From: Frigoribacterium sp. CFBP 13712
Lineage (GTDB): Bacteria > Actinomycetota > Actinomycetes > Actinomycetales > Microbacteriaceae
Direction: 5' to 3'
DNA length: 64,000 nucleotides
Assembly (NCBI RefSeq): GCF_014842255.1
Contig: NZ_JACYVH010000003.1
Span: 329,223 to 393,222, forward strand
Of the stretch, positions 49,235 through 56,833 are shown one piece after another (positions within the stretch are counted from its first letter, which is position 1; every line of letters begins with the position of its first letter). The notes beneath the pieces were generated by a model. The model worked only from the letters and a program-made list of their open reading frames with translations. It searched no databases and was not told the DNA's origin. The translations under genes and the position numbers were made by a program.

Positions 49235-50446
49235 TCACGGGATGAGGCGAGCCGCCCGGTACCGCTCGAACAGGTCGACGAACGCCTGCTCGGTGCGGCG
49301 GTAGCGCGAGAAGCCGGCGTCGCGCGCCTTGCCCATGTCGGCGACGACCTCGAGGTCGCGGCCGAGGTCGGCGTCGGTGTGCCACCACGAGGCGACGCGC
49401 GCCAGCTCGGGTTCGACGAGGTCGTGCTCGGCGACGAGCTCGCGCCAGTCCTGCTCGAGCCCGGCCATCTGCTCCTCCAGCGGTCGCGGCGCGCCCTCAT
49501 ACCCCTCGACGAGGGCGGGGTCGATGCCGAGGTGCGCGGCGAGGCGGGGCCACATCCAGCGCCAGCGGAAGACGTCGCCGTTCACGATGTTGAACGCCTC
49601 GTCGCCGCCCGCGGGGTCGGTCCCGGCCCAGATCATCTGCTCGGCGAGCACGCCCGCGTCGGTCATGTCGACGAGCGAGTTCCACTGCGTCTCGCTGCCC
49701 GGGAACACGAACGGCCGCCCGAGGCGCTTCGTCAGCGCCGCCTGCACGGCGATGGTCAGCCCCATGTTCATGGCGTTGCCGACGGCGAACCCGATCACGG
49801 TGTGCGAGCGGTGCACCGACCAGGTGAAGCCCTGACGCTCGGCGGCGGCGAACAGCTCGTCCTCCTGCGCGTAGTAGAAGTTCGGGTAGTCGAGGCGCGG
49901 CTCGTCCTCGTGGAACGGCGTGTCGGGCATGACGCCCTTGCCGTACGCCTCGAACGGGCCGAGGTAGTGCTTCAGACCGGTCACGAGCGAGACGTGCTGC
50001 ACGGGGGCGTGCTCGAGGGCGGCGAGCAGATCGCGGACCATGCCGCCGTTCACCTCGATGTTCTCGGCCTCCGTGTCGCGCTTCTGCCAGGCGGCGAAGA
50101 ACACGTGCGTGGGCTGCACGTCGGCCAGGGCGGTCGCGAGGCTCTCGGCGCTCAGCAGATCGGCGGCGATGCCGGTGACCCCCGGAGCCGAGGAGGCGCG
50201 GCGCGACAGGGCGAGCACGTCCCATCCGTCGCGGGTCAGCTGCTCGACGAGCGCGGTGCCCGTGATGCCGCTCGCGCCCACCACGAGTGCGGTGCCGGGG
50301 CGGGCGCCCGGTGCGGTGGCGTCGTGCCGGGGCTCGACGGACTCGAGGGCGATGCTCTCGGGGGCGCCCGTCTCGGGGTCGCGGATGTCGCTCGTCGCGG
50401 GGTCGGTCTGCGGGCGGTCGGTCTGCGGGGTGCGGTCGTCGCTCAT
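49235..50446 (-). CDS. SDR-family NAD(P)-dependent oxidoreductase (PRISE-like)
   Basis: A 403-residue atypical short-chain dehydrogenase. The Rossmann motif 'ALVVGASGITGTALVEQLTRDGW' starts near residue 53, after a long polar tail. 'HVSLVTGLKHYLGPF', 'FYYAQEDELFAAAERQGFTWSVHRSHTVIG' (split) and 'FPGSETQWNSLVDMTDAGVLAEQMIWA' match the progesterone 5-beta-reductase/iridoid synthase-like (PRISE) group, with an FYYxQED in place of YxxxK. The reaction is probably reduction of an activated C=C bond with NADPH. A motif copy is read 'SRRASSAPG' after the second strand. The N-terminal tail DNA has a 13-bp tandem repeat. Confidence 0.78.
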   Translation of the reverse strand: MSDDRTPQTDRPQTDPATSDIRDPETGAPESIALESVEPRHDATAPGARPGTALVVGASGITGTALVEQLTRDGWDVLALSRRASSAPGVTGIAADLLSAESLATALADVQPTHVFFAAWQKRDTEAENIEVNGGMVRDLLAALEHAPVQHVSLVTGLKHYLGPFEAYGKGVMPDTPFHEDEPRLDYPNFYYAQEDELFAAAERQGFTWSVHRSHTVIGFAVGNAMNMGLTIAVQAALTKRLGRPFVFPGSETQWNSLVDMTDAGVLAEQMIWAGTDPAGGDEAFNIVNGDVFRWRWMWPRLAAHLGIDPALVEGYEGAPRPLEEQMAGLEQDWRELVAEHDLVEPELARVASWWHTDADLGRDLEVVADMGKARDAGFSRYRRTEQAFVDLFERYRAARLIP

Positions 50447-50542
50447 CCGGGAGAGAAGCCGAGCGCCCCTCCTTCTATTCCTGGGCGTCCCCTCGTCCGT
50501 TCGTGCGGCGGACGACCGCGACCGCTCCCGGTGTCCACCGCG

Positions 50543-50548
50543 TACGGT
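50543..50548 (+). promoter_or_regulatory. -10 box of leaderless promoter
   Basis: TACGGT, six bases, then ATG at 50555. Confidence 0.55.
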
Positions 50549-50554
50549 CGAGCG

Positions 50555-51172
50555 ATGGATCAGATCAGCGGCGACGACTCGACCGACCGGCCCCCCTCCA
50601 CTCCCGAGCAGGAGGCCGCCGCCCTCGCTCTCGCGATCGTTTCGCAGGCCTCGGCCATCACGCAGGGCGACGAGGAGGCGCTGGACGCGAGCGAGGACAA
50701 CCTCCGCGAGGTCGTCACCGGCCTCTCCGACGCTCCCCTCACCCCGCGCCAGGAGGACGTCGTCGCGACTCTCGGCGCCGCTGGCGGCAGTCTCGCCGCC
50801 GGGCTCTCGGAGGCGCTCGCGCACACGAAGGGCGTCGACACCGGCGTCGTGCTCGGCTCGGCCGCCGAGGCGGTGCTCGCGCAGACGCAGCCCGAGGCGG
50901 AGAACGCGCCCGACGCGGCGAGCGCATCCGACGCTGGGACGGCATCCGACGACGGAGCAGGCGCCGGCGACGCGACCGCACCGGGCGCCGATGACCGGTC
51001 CCCCGGCTCCGACGCGATCGCGGACCGCGACAACGCCGCGTTCGACGACGCCTTCGACGACCTGGTCGCCGGCACGAGTCGCGACGACGCCGGGCAGAGG
51101 GGCCAGGGCGCTCGGCGAGACGACCGGCACGCCGACGGCCGCCGTCCTGACGACGACCACCGCGCCTCCTAG
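50555..51172 (+). CDS. Acidic, low-complexity protein of unknown function
   Basis: A 205-residue protein I cannot assign. The first 110 residues are helical and Ala-rich ('AAALALAIVSQASAITQGDEEALDASEDNLREVVTGL' in parts). The C-terminal half is Asp/Ala/Gly-rich, then strongly charged, and likely disordered. It has no membrane segment or signal. The final codons come from the dispersed motif: CCGCGCCTCC then TAG, so the protein ends 'DDHRAS' and the motif abuts the stop. The same TAG is the first part of TAGACT, a plausible -10 box for the downstream exporter gene. Confidence 0.55.
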   Translation: MDQISGDDSTDRPPSTPEQEAAALALAIVSQASAITQGDEEALDASEDNLREVVTGLSDAPLTPRQEDVVATLGAAGGSLAAGLSEALAHTKGVDTGVVLGSAAEAVLAQTQPEAENAPDAASASDAGTASDDGAGAGDATAPGADDRSPGSDAIADRDNAAFDDAFDDLVAGTSRDDAGQRGQGARRDDRHADGRRPDDDHRAS

Positions 51173-51175
51173 ACT
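51170..51175 (+). promoter_or_regulatory. -10 box for the ThrE-like gene, overlapping a stop codon
   Basis: TAGACT begins with the TAG stop of the preceding gene and follows the motif copy at 51160-51169. Confidence 0.4.
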
Positions 51176-51253
51176 CGACGCAGCCCGCCGAGCAGGCCCC
51201 GCCGCGACCGCGCCAGCCGTGTCGAGCGGGGCCCGACCCGAGGGCCATCTCCC

Positions 51254-52810
51254 GTGACCCCGCACCACCCCGACGTGACCGATCGGAGCTCGACCGTGAG
51301 CGATCCCCAGCGACCCGGCCGACGCGATCGTCCTGCCCGCCCGCCCCGCCCGCCGGCGAAGCCGACCCGGGTCAGGGCCCGCAACGTCAACCCGCAGGAG
51401 ATGCGCGACGTCCGCGCCCGCCTCCGCGGCACGATCTACGAGGGCACGACGCCCGAGCACGGCATCGGCGGCGACCTCTACTCGCCGCGCCAGATCGTCG
51501 ACTTCTGCCTCGACCTCGGCGACGTGATGCTCGCGTCGGGGGCCGACGTCCGCAGCACCGAGGTCGCGATCGTCGCGGTCAGCACGAAGTGGAACCTCGC
51601 CCCGCTCGAGCTCGACATCACCGGCACGGCGATCACCGTCCAGTACGCGCCCGTCGAGGGCCCGCCGCTGATCAAGACCCGCGTCGTCTACGCCGAGGGC
51701 TCGAACCTGCACCGACTGTCGCTCGTCTACCAGATCGTCGACGACCTGCTGCACGACGACCGCGACATGACCACGGCCGTGGCCGGTCTCGTCGACGTGC
51801 TGCGCTCTCCCCCGCGCTGGCCGTCGTGGATCACCGATCTGGCGATGGGCATGCTCGGCGTCTCGGTCACGCTGCAGGCCGGCGGCACCTGGCAGGCGGC
51901 CGTCGGGGCGTTCGTCCTGATGATCGGGGTGATGGCGACCGGACGGGGGCTCGCGGCCCGCGGCATCCCCCAGTTCTTCGTCGTCGGTCTGCAGGCGGGC
52001 GCCACGGCGGCCCTCGGCACCGTCGGGATCTCGCTCGATCTCCTATCGGCCGGAGGCGCGGCGGCGATGGTCGCGGCGGTGGTCGTCCTGACGCTCCCGC
52101 ACCCCACCATCGTCACCTGGGCGCAGGACGCCATCTCGGGGTTCCGGGCGATGGCCCTCGGCCGGGCCCTGGTGATCGGTCTGATCGTGGCGGGTATCGT
52201 CTGCGGCATCCCCGCCGGCATCGCCGTGACCGCCGGGTTCGTCGACTTCGAGGTCGACCCGACGAACATCACGCTGCAGGCGCTGCCCCTGTGGCTGTCG
52301 CTGTGCTCCAGCTTCGCGGCGGCGTCGGCGAACGCGGTGGCGCAGGGGTCGAGCGCGCGGATGATCCCCATCACGATCGGCGTCGCGCTCGTCGGCAACC
52401 TCTCGCTCTTCACCCTGCGACTGCTCGGCGTGCCCCTGATGGGTGCGACGTTCCTCGCGGCGATCCTGCTCGGCGCGCTGTCGACGGTCGCCGCGGCGCG
52501 ACTCCGCACGGCCGCGACGGTCATCGCGGTGCCGGCGTTCTGCGGGTCTCTGCTGCCGTCGCTGGCGGTCGCGTCGGCGCTGCTCAACTTCATGTCGGGC
52601 ACGGAGGGGGCCGAGGTCGACTTCGTCTTCTCCATGCTGACGACGCTCGCGATCGGCGCCGGACTCGTGCTCGGCAACCTGCTCGCCACCCCCGGCGCGC
52701 GTCGCTGGCTGCGCCGCCGCAAGAAGGTCTACGTGCAGTCGCTGCACAGCGACACGACGCCGATCAACATCGTCGTCGCGCACGACGCCGAGGCGCCCCG
52801 GGCCGATTGA
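51254..52810 (+). CDS. Threonine/serine exporter family protein (ThrE)
   Basis: A 518-residue ThrE-type exporter. The cytosolic N-terminal domain has 'FCLDLGDVMLASGADVRSTE' and 'NLHRLSLVYQIVDDLLHD', the part resembling a hydrolase in the family. It is followed by about ten membrane segments ('AVGAFVLMIGVMATGRGLAARG', 'FFVVGLQAGATAALGTVGISLDLL') fusing the DUF1212 and DUF3815 halves. Actinobacterial homologues export threonine and serine. Two GTG starts are plausible: 51254 (GAGGG nine bases upstream) and 51296 (GGAG seven bases upstream). A GGAGGCGCGG core is read in frame inside a membrane helix near 52050. Confidence 0.82.
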   Translation: MTPHHPDVTDRSSTVSDPQRPGRRDRPARPPRPPAKPTRVRARNVNPQEMRDVRARLRGTIYEGTTPEHGIGGDLYSPRQIVDFCLDLGDVMLASGADVRSTEVAIVAVSTKWNLAPLELDITGTAITVQYAPVEGPPLIKTRVVYAEGSNLHRLSLVYQIVDDLLHDDRDMTTAVAGLVDVLRSPPRWPSWITDLAMGMLGVSVTLQAGGTWQAAVGAFVLMIGVMATGRGLAARGIPQFFVVGLQAGATAALGTVGISLDLLSAGGAAAMVAAVVVLTLPHPTIVTWAQDAISGFRAMALGRALVIGLIVAGIVCGIPAGIAVTAGFVDFEVDPTNITLQALPLWLSLCSSFAAASANAVAQGSSARMIPITIGVALVGNLSLFTLRLLGVPLMGATFLAAILLGALSTVAAARLRTAATVIAVPAFCGSLLPSLAVASALLNFMSGTEGAEVDFVFSMLTTLAIGAGLVLGNLLATPGARRWLRRRKKVYVQSLHSDTTPINIVVAHDAEAPRAD

Positions 52811-52900
52811 GCAGGAGGCGCGGGTGGGCCGCGAAGGAGGCGCGGGTCGTCCGATCGGGGCTCCTCGCCATGTCAGCACGGCACAGGCCCCGAGACCGGC

Positions 52901-52906
52901 TACCGT
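52901..52906 (+). promoter_or_regulatory. -10 box of leaderless DEAD-box helicase promoter
   Basis: TACCGT, six bases, then ATG at 52913. It lies about 50 bp after two tandem motif copies (52812-52848). Confidence 0.6.
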
Positions 52907-52912
52907 TGCACT

Positions 52913-54739
52913 ATGAGTGACACCACCGAACAAGCCCCGAGCGACGCCACGGAGCAAGCCGAAACACCCTCGACGTTCGCCGACCTGGGCTTGAGCGATC
53001 AGGTCCTCAAGGCCATCAAAGACATAGGGTACGAGACCCCCTCGGCCATCCAGTCCGCCACGATCCCCACCCTCCTCGCCGGTCGCGACGTCGTCGGCCT
53101 GGCGCAGACGGGCACCGGCAAGACGGCAGCCTTCGCGCTGCCGATCCTGTCGCGCCTCGACGTGAGCGCGAAGAAGCCGCAGGCGCTCGTCCTGTCGCCC
53201 ACCCGCGAGCTCGCCCTCCAGGTCTGCGAGGCGTTCGAGCAGTTCGCCTCCGGCATGCGCGGCGTCCACGTGCTGCCCGTCTACGGAGGTCAGGCCTACG
53301 GCGTCCAGCTGAGCGCTCTGCGCCGCGGCGTCCATGTGGTCGTCGGCACGCCCGGTCGCATCATGGACCACCTCGCGAAGGGCACCCTCGACCTCTCCGA
53401 GCTCAAGTACCTCGTGCTCGACGAGGCCGACGAGATGCTCAAGATGGGCTTCGCCGAAGACGTCGAGACGATCCTCGCCGACACCCCCGACGACAAGCAG
53501 GTCGCGCTCTTCTCGGCCACCATGCCGCCGCAGATCCGTCGCATCTCGAAGCAGTACCTGAACGACGCCGAAGAGATCACCGTCAAGGCGAAGACCACGA
53601 CGTCGGTCAACACGACGCAGCGCTACCTGATGGTGTCGTACCCGCAGAAGGTCGACGCCCTGACGCGCATCCTCGAGGTCGAGAACTTCGAGGGCATGAT
53701 CATCTTCGTCCGCACCAAGAGCGAGACCGAGACCCTCGCCGAGAAGCTCCGTGCGCGCGGCTACTCGGCGGCGGCGATCAGCGGCGACGTGGCCCAGGCC
53801 CAGCGCGAGCGCACCGTCAACCAGCTGAAGAGCGGCAAGCTCGACATCCTGGTCGCGACCGACGTCGCGGCCCGTGGTCTCGACGTCGATCGCATCAGCC
53901 ACGTCGTCAACTACGACATCCCGATCGACACCGAGTCGTACGTGCACCGCATCGGCCGCACCGGCCGTGCCGGTCGCAGCGGCGCGGCGATCAGCTTCGT
54001 CACCCCGCGTGAGCGCCGCCTGCTCGGCGCCATCGAGAAGGCGACGCGTCAGCCCCTCACGCAGATGCAGCTGCCGTCGGTCGACGACGTCAACAGCACG
54101 CGCCTCACGCGCTTCGACGACGCGATCACCGAGGCGCTGTCGCAGGAGGCCCGCATCTCGGCCTTCCGCGACATCATCGCGCACTACGTCGAGCACCACG
54201 ACGTGCCCGAGGCCGATGTGGCCGCGGCCCTCGCGGTCGTGGCGCAGGGCGAGACGCCGCTGCTGCTCGACCCGAAAGACGAGCGTCCGCAGCGCGACGA
54301 GCGTCCGCTGCGCGAGCGCGACGACCGGGCTCCGCGGGCCGGTCAGGGCGACGACCGAGGCGAGCGTCGCGACCGCGGCCCCCGCACGTCGAAGCCGATG
54401 ACCTCGTACCGCATCGAGGTCGGTCGTCGTCACCGTGTCGAGCCGCGTCAGATCGTCGGTGCGCTCGCCAACGAGGGCGGTCTCAGCCGAGACGACTTCG
54501 GCGCGATCGCGATCCGCCCCGACTTCTCGATCGTCGAGCTGGCCTCCGACGTCAGCAGCGACATGCTCGACCGACTCAGCGACACCCGCATCAGCGGCAA
54601 GCTGATCGAGATCAAGCAGGATCGCCGTGGCGGCGGCGCCGCCGGTGGCGGTGCTCGTCGTGACGACCGCGGCGACCGCGGCGACCGCTCCTCCGGGTCG
54701 TACGGCGGGGATCGCCCGCCGCGCAAGCCCCGCTACTAG
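52913..54739 (+). CDS. deaD: DEAD-box ATP-dependent RNA helicase (DeaD/CsdA type)
   Basis: A 608-residue RNA helicase. Q motif 'TFADLGLSDQVLKAIKDIGYETPSAIQ' (in parts), Walker A 'AQTGTGKT', 'PTRELALQ', 'GTPGR', DEAD in 'LVLDEADEML', 'SATMP', 'VATDVAARGLDV' and 'HRIGRTGRAGR' are all intact. A DbpA-type RNA-binding domain lies at about residues 495-565, then a Gly/Arg/Asp-rich tail ending 'PPRKPRY'. It should remodel structured RNA in ribosome assembly and mRNA decay, often at low temperature. It is leaderless, monocistronic, and closed by a strong intrinsic terminator. Confidence 0.93.
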   Translation: MSDTTEQAPSDATEQAETPSTFADLGLSDQVLKAIKDIGYETPSAIQSATIPTLLAGRDVVGLAQTGTGKTAAFALPILSRLDVSAKKPQALVLSPTRELALQVCEAFEQFASGMRGVHVLPVYGGQAYGVQLSALRRGVHVVVGTPGRIMDHLAKGTLDLSELKYLVLDEADEMLKMGFAEDVETILADTPDDKQVALFSATMPPQIRRISKQYLNDAEEITVKAKTTTSVNTTQRYLMVSYPQKVDALTRILEVENFEGMIIFVRTKSETETLAEKLRARGYSAAAISGDVAQAQRERTVNQLKSGKLDILVATDVAARGLDVDRISHVVNYDIPIDTESYVHRIGRTGRAGRSGAAISFVTPRERRLLGAIEKATRQPLTQMQLPSVDDVNSTRLTRFDDAITEALSQEARISAFRDIIAHYVEHHDVPEADVAAALAVVAQGETPLLLDPKDERPQRDERPLRERDDRAPRAGQGDDRGERRDRGPRTSKPMTSYRIEVGRRHRVEPRQIVGALANEGGLSRDDFGAIAIRPDFSIVELASDVSSDMLDRLSDTRISGKLIEIKQDRRGGGAAGGGARRDDRGDRGDRSSGSYGGDRPPRKPRY

Positions 54740-54748
54740 CGACACCCT

Positions 54749-54785
54749 CCGAAGGCGGGCCCGTTCGGGTCCGCCTTCGGTTTTT
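54749..54785 (+). terminator. Intrinsic terminator after the DEAD-box gene
   Basis: A stem of up to 14 bp (CCGAAGGCGGGCCC against GGGTCCGCCTTCGG, one G-T pair) with a GTTC loop, followed by TTTTT at 54781-54785. It is the clearest factor-independent terminator in the window. Confidence 0.9.
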
Positions 54786-54805
54786 CCCCCGCCGAGGAAC
54801 CCCGC

Positions 54806-55210
54806 ATGAACCCCGCCACCGGCACCGACGCCCTCTTCGGCGTCGTGCAGACCGCGCTGACCATCGGCTGCCTCATCCCGCTGCTGCTGGGCCTCGTGGC
54901 GTTGGTTCTGTTCTTGCGGACGCGAGCCACGAACTCGGCGGCGTCGGACGGCGGCGGCGGCGCCGGCGGCGACAGTGCGGCTGCACGGCAGCGGGCGCAC
55001 GATCTGGCCCGTGTGGCGCTGCTCGGCTCGGCGTTCGGAACGGCGTTGCTGCTCGTCGGGCAGCTCGTGGTCGGTCTCGGAACGTCGATCGGGTTGGTGA
55101 ACGCGTTCGCCGGGCCACTGGTGCCCCTGAACATCGGGGCGCTGACGCTGACGGTCGTGTCCGCCGTGGCGTTCGCCGCGTCCCCCGCGCCCCCTGCGCC
55201 GGGACGCTAG
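54806..55210 (+). CDS. Small membrane protein of unknown function
   Basis: A 134-residue protein with three to four predicted membrane segments: 'VVQTALTIGCLIPLLLGLVALVLFL', 'VALLGSAFGTALLLVGQLVVGLG' and 'LVPLNIGALTLTVVSAVAFAA'. A Gly/Ala/Ser-rich loop separates the first two. I do not recognise a family. GAGGAA seven bases upstream supports the ATG at 54806. It sits between the DEAD-box terminator and the tandem hairpin array. Confidence 0.55.
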   Translation: MNPATGTDALFGVVQTALTIGCLIPLLLGLVALVLFLRTRATNSAASDGGGGAGGDSAAARQRAHDLARVALLGSAFGTALLLVGQLVVGLGTSIGLVNAFAGPLVPLNIGALTLTVVSAVAFAASPAPPAPGR

Positions 55211-55703
55211 CGCCCACCCTCGCGGGCCCACCTCCGGCGCACATCCAACGGTGGGCAGAAAACGCCCCTCACCCACCACCGAAGGGCAACAACCGCCCAC
55301 CCTCGGGCGCGCCGCCTCCGACGGTGGGCAGAAAACGCCCCTCACCCACCGCCCAAGGGCACCAACCGCCCACCTCAGCGCGCCCGGCTCCGACGGTGGG
55401 CAGAAAACGCCCCGCACCCACCACCCAAGGGCAATATGCGCCCACCCTCGCGCGCCCGGCTCGGACGGTGGGCAGAAAACGCCCTTCGCTCACCGCCGAA
55501 GGGCACCAATCGCCCACCCTCGCGCGCTCAACCCCCGACGGTGGGCAGAAAACGCCGCTCGCTCACCACCGAAGGGCAATAAGCGCCCACCCTCGCGCGC
55601 CCGGCTCCGACGTTGGGCAGGAAACGCCCCTCCCTCACCGCCGAAGGGCACTTACCGCCCACCCTCCCGGGCCGGGCTCGACTCCGGGCGTCCGGCGCCG
55701 CGG
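55211..55703. repeat. Six-copy tandem hairpin array (period 71-73 bp)
   Basis: A 493-bp gap with no gene. Units start at 55251, 55324, 55396, 55468, 55541 and about 55612. Each begins GTGGGCAGAAAACGCCC and ends with AAGGGCA, five variable bases, then CGCCCAC; these ends pair, giving a hairpin of about 50 bases. Units are joined by a conserved CCTCGCGCGCCCGGCTCCGA-like spacer. Changes among copies keep the GTGGGC/GCCCAC ends. The mixed 71, 72 and 73-bp spacing excludes translation of the array. Confidence 0.88.
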
Positions 55704-56726
55704 TCAGTCGACGAGTGCGCGCAGCTCTTCGGCCGTGATCGTCAGCATCGACCCGGCGGGGTTCACGACGATGCCCGCATGCCCCTGGTCGAGTGCGACG
55801 CGTGCCACAGCGTCGAAGCGGGTCGCGCTCGCATCAGCGCTCGGGGCCCAGGCGCCCACCTCGGCCGGTGACGTCAGGAGCACCGAGAACGTCTGACCTT
55901 CGTGCGACGTGACCGTCGCGACACCCATCGATGTGATCTCGCCGCTCTCGTCGCGATGCGCGACGGACGCGATGTAGAGCGCCGGGGCCGCGCGGACGAG
56001 CTCGAGCATGGCCGGCCAGGCGATCCGCTTCTCGGCCATGGCCTGCTTGACGGCCCTGTTCTCGGCCGGGTTCTCGGTGAGCCCGCGCACGAGCTCGTCG
56101 GTGTAGCCGATCCACTGCGTGTCGGGCGATCCGGGGTCGAGCACGAGCCCGTCGTACTTCGACACGGCCATCGCGACGACGTCGGGTGCCGCCTCGACGA
56201 GCGACACGGGGTCGCTGGTCTTGCGGTAGAAGCCGAGCCTGTCGCCGCTGGTGAAGGCGAGGAGCACCTTCTTGCCGGCGTTGTCGACCTGGTGGGCGAT
56301 CGAGATCGTGTCGCCCTTCTGCGGTCCGACCTTCGGGTCGGCCATCGTCGACGATCCGATGTCGAGCAGCAGGTCGCCCGCCGCGAGCTCCTTGACGACG
56401 GAGTACATCGTCTGGACGTTCTTCGCCTTGCTCCAACCGGTCAGCGCCTCCTGCAGCGCGGTGTGCACGACGGGCGCGGCAGCACGCAGCGGGGGCACCG
56501 AGGTGCCGGCCGAGGCACCGGTCGGGACGGCCGACGGGTCCGCCCCGGTCGAGTTGGTCGGCGCAGCGCGCGTGATCCTCACGACGGGCGGCGCCTGCGC
56601 CGGGGCCACCTGCGGTGCGGAGTCGTCTGCGGTGTCGACCTTCACCCCGTCGGCGGGGTCGGACGTGGTCCGATCGGTCGTGGTGTCGTCGGCGGGTGTG
56701 TTTTTCTTGCGCGAGAAGAGCCCCAT
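55704..56726 (-). CDS. SseB-domain protein
   Basis: A 340-residue cytosolic protein. An N-terminal basic hexapeptide (GLFSRKK) and a 90-residue disordered Thr/Ala/Pro region precede two modules of the SseB type: 'ALQEALTGWSKAKNVQTMYSVVKELAAGDLLLDIGSST' and 'VEAAPDVVAMAVSKYDGLVLDPGSPDTQWIGY' in parts, followed by an SseB C-terminal-like stretch ending 'GHAGIVVNPAGSMLTITAEELRALVD'. Such proteins are widespread in actinobacteria without assigned function; the name comes from a secretion protein and does not imply secretion here. TAGGCT six bases before the ATG indicates a leaderless message. Confidence 0.75.
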   Translation of the reverse strand: MGLFSRKKNTPADDTTTDRTTSDPADGVKVDTADDSAPQVAPAQAPPVVRITRAAPTNSTGADPSAVPTGASAGTSVPPLRAAAPVVHTALQEALTGWSKAKNVQTMYSVVKELAAGDLLLDIGSSTMADPKVGPQKGDTISIAHQVDNAGKKVLLAFTSGDRLGFYRKTSDPVSLVEAAPDVVAMAVSKYDGLVLDPGSPDTQWIGYTDELVRGLTENPAENRAVKQAMAEKRIAWPAMLELVRAAPALYIASVAHRDESGEITSMGVATVTSHEGQTFSVLLTSPAEVGAWAPSADASATRFDAVARVALDQGHAGIVVNPAGSMLTITAEELRALVD

Positions 56727-56833
56727 ACGTCGAGCCTAGGGCGAAGCCGAGGAGGCGCGGCGCAGCACCCGGGCGCCAGGACGCACCGCACAGCTCAGGA
56801 GGGACGACGCCGGTGGCCTCGGATCGCACCTGC

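Noticed and set aside
55251-55670. CRISPR-like array of regularly spaced repeats
   Set aside because: The joining segments are conserved rather than unique, each repeat is itself a long hairpin, spacing drifts between 71 and 73 bp, and no cas gene is in the window.
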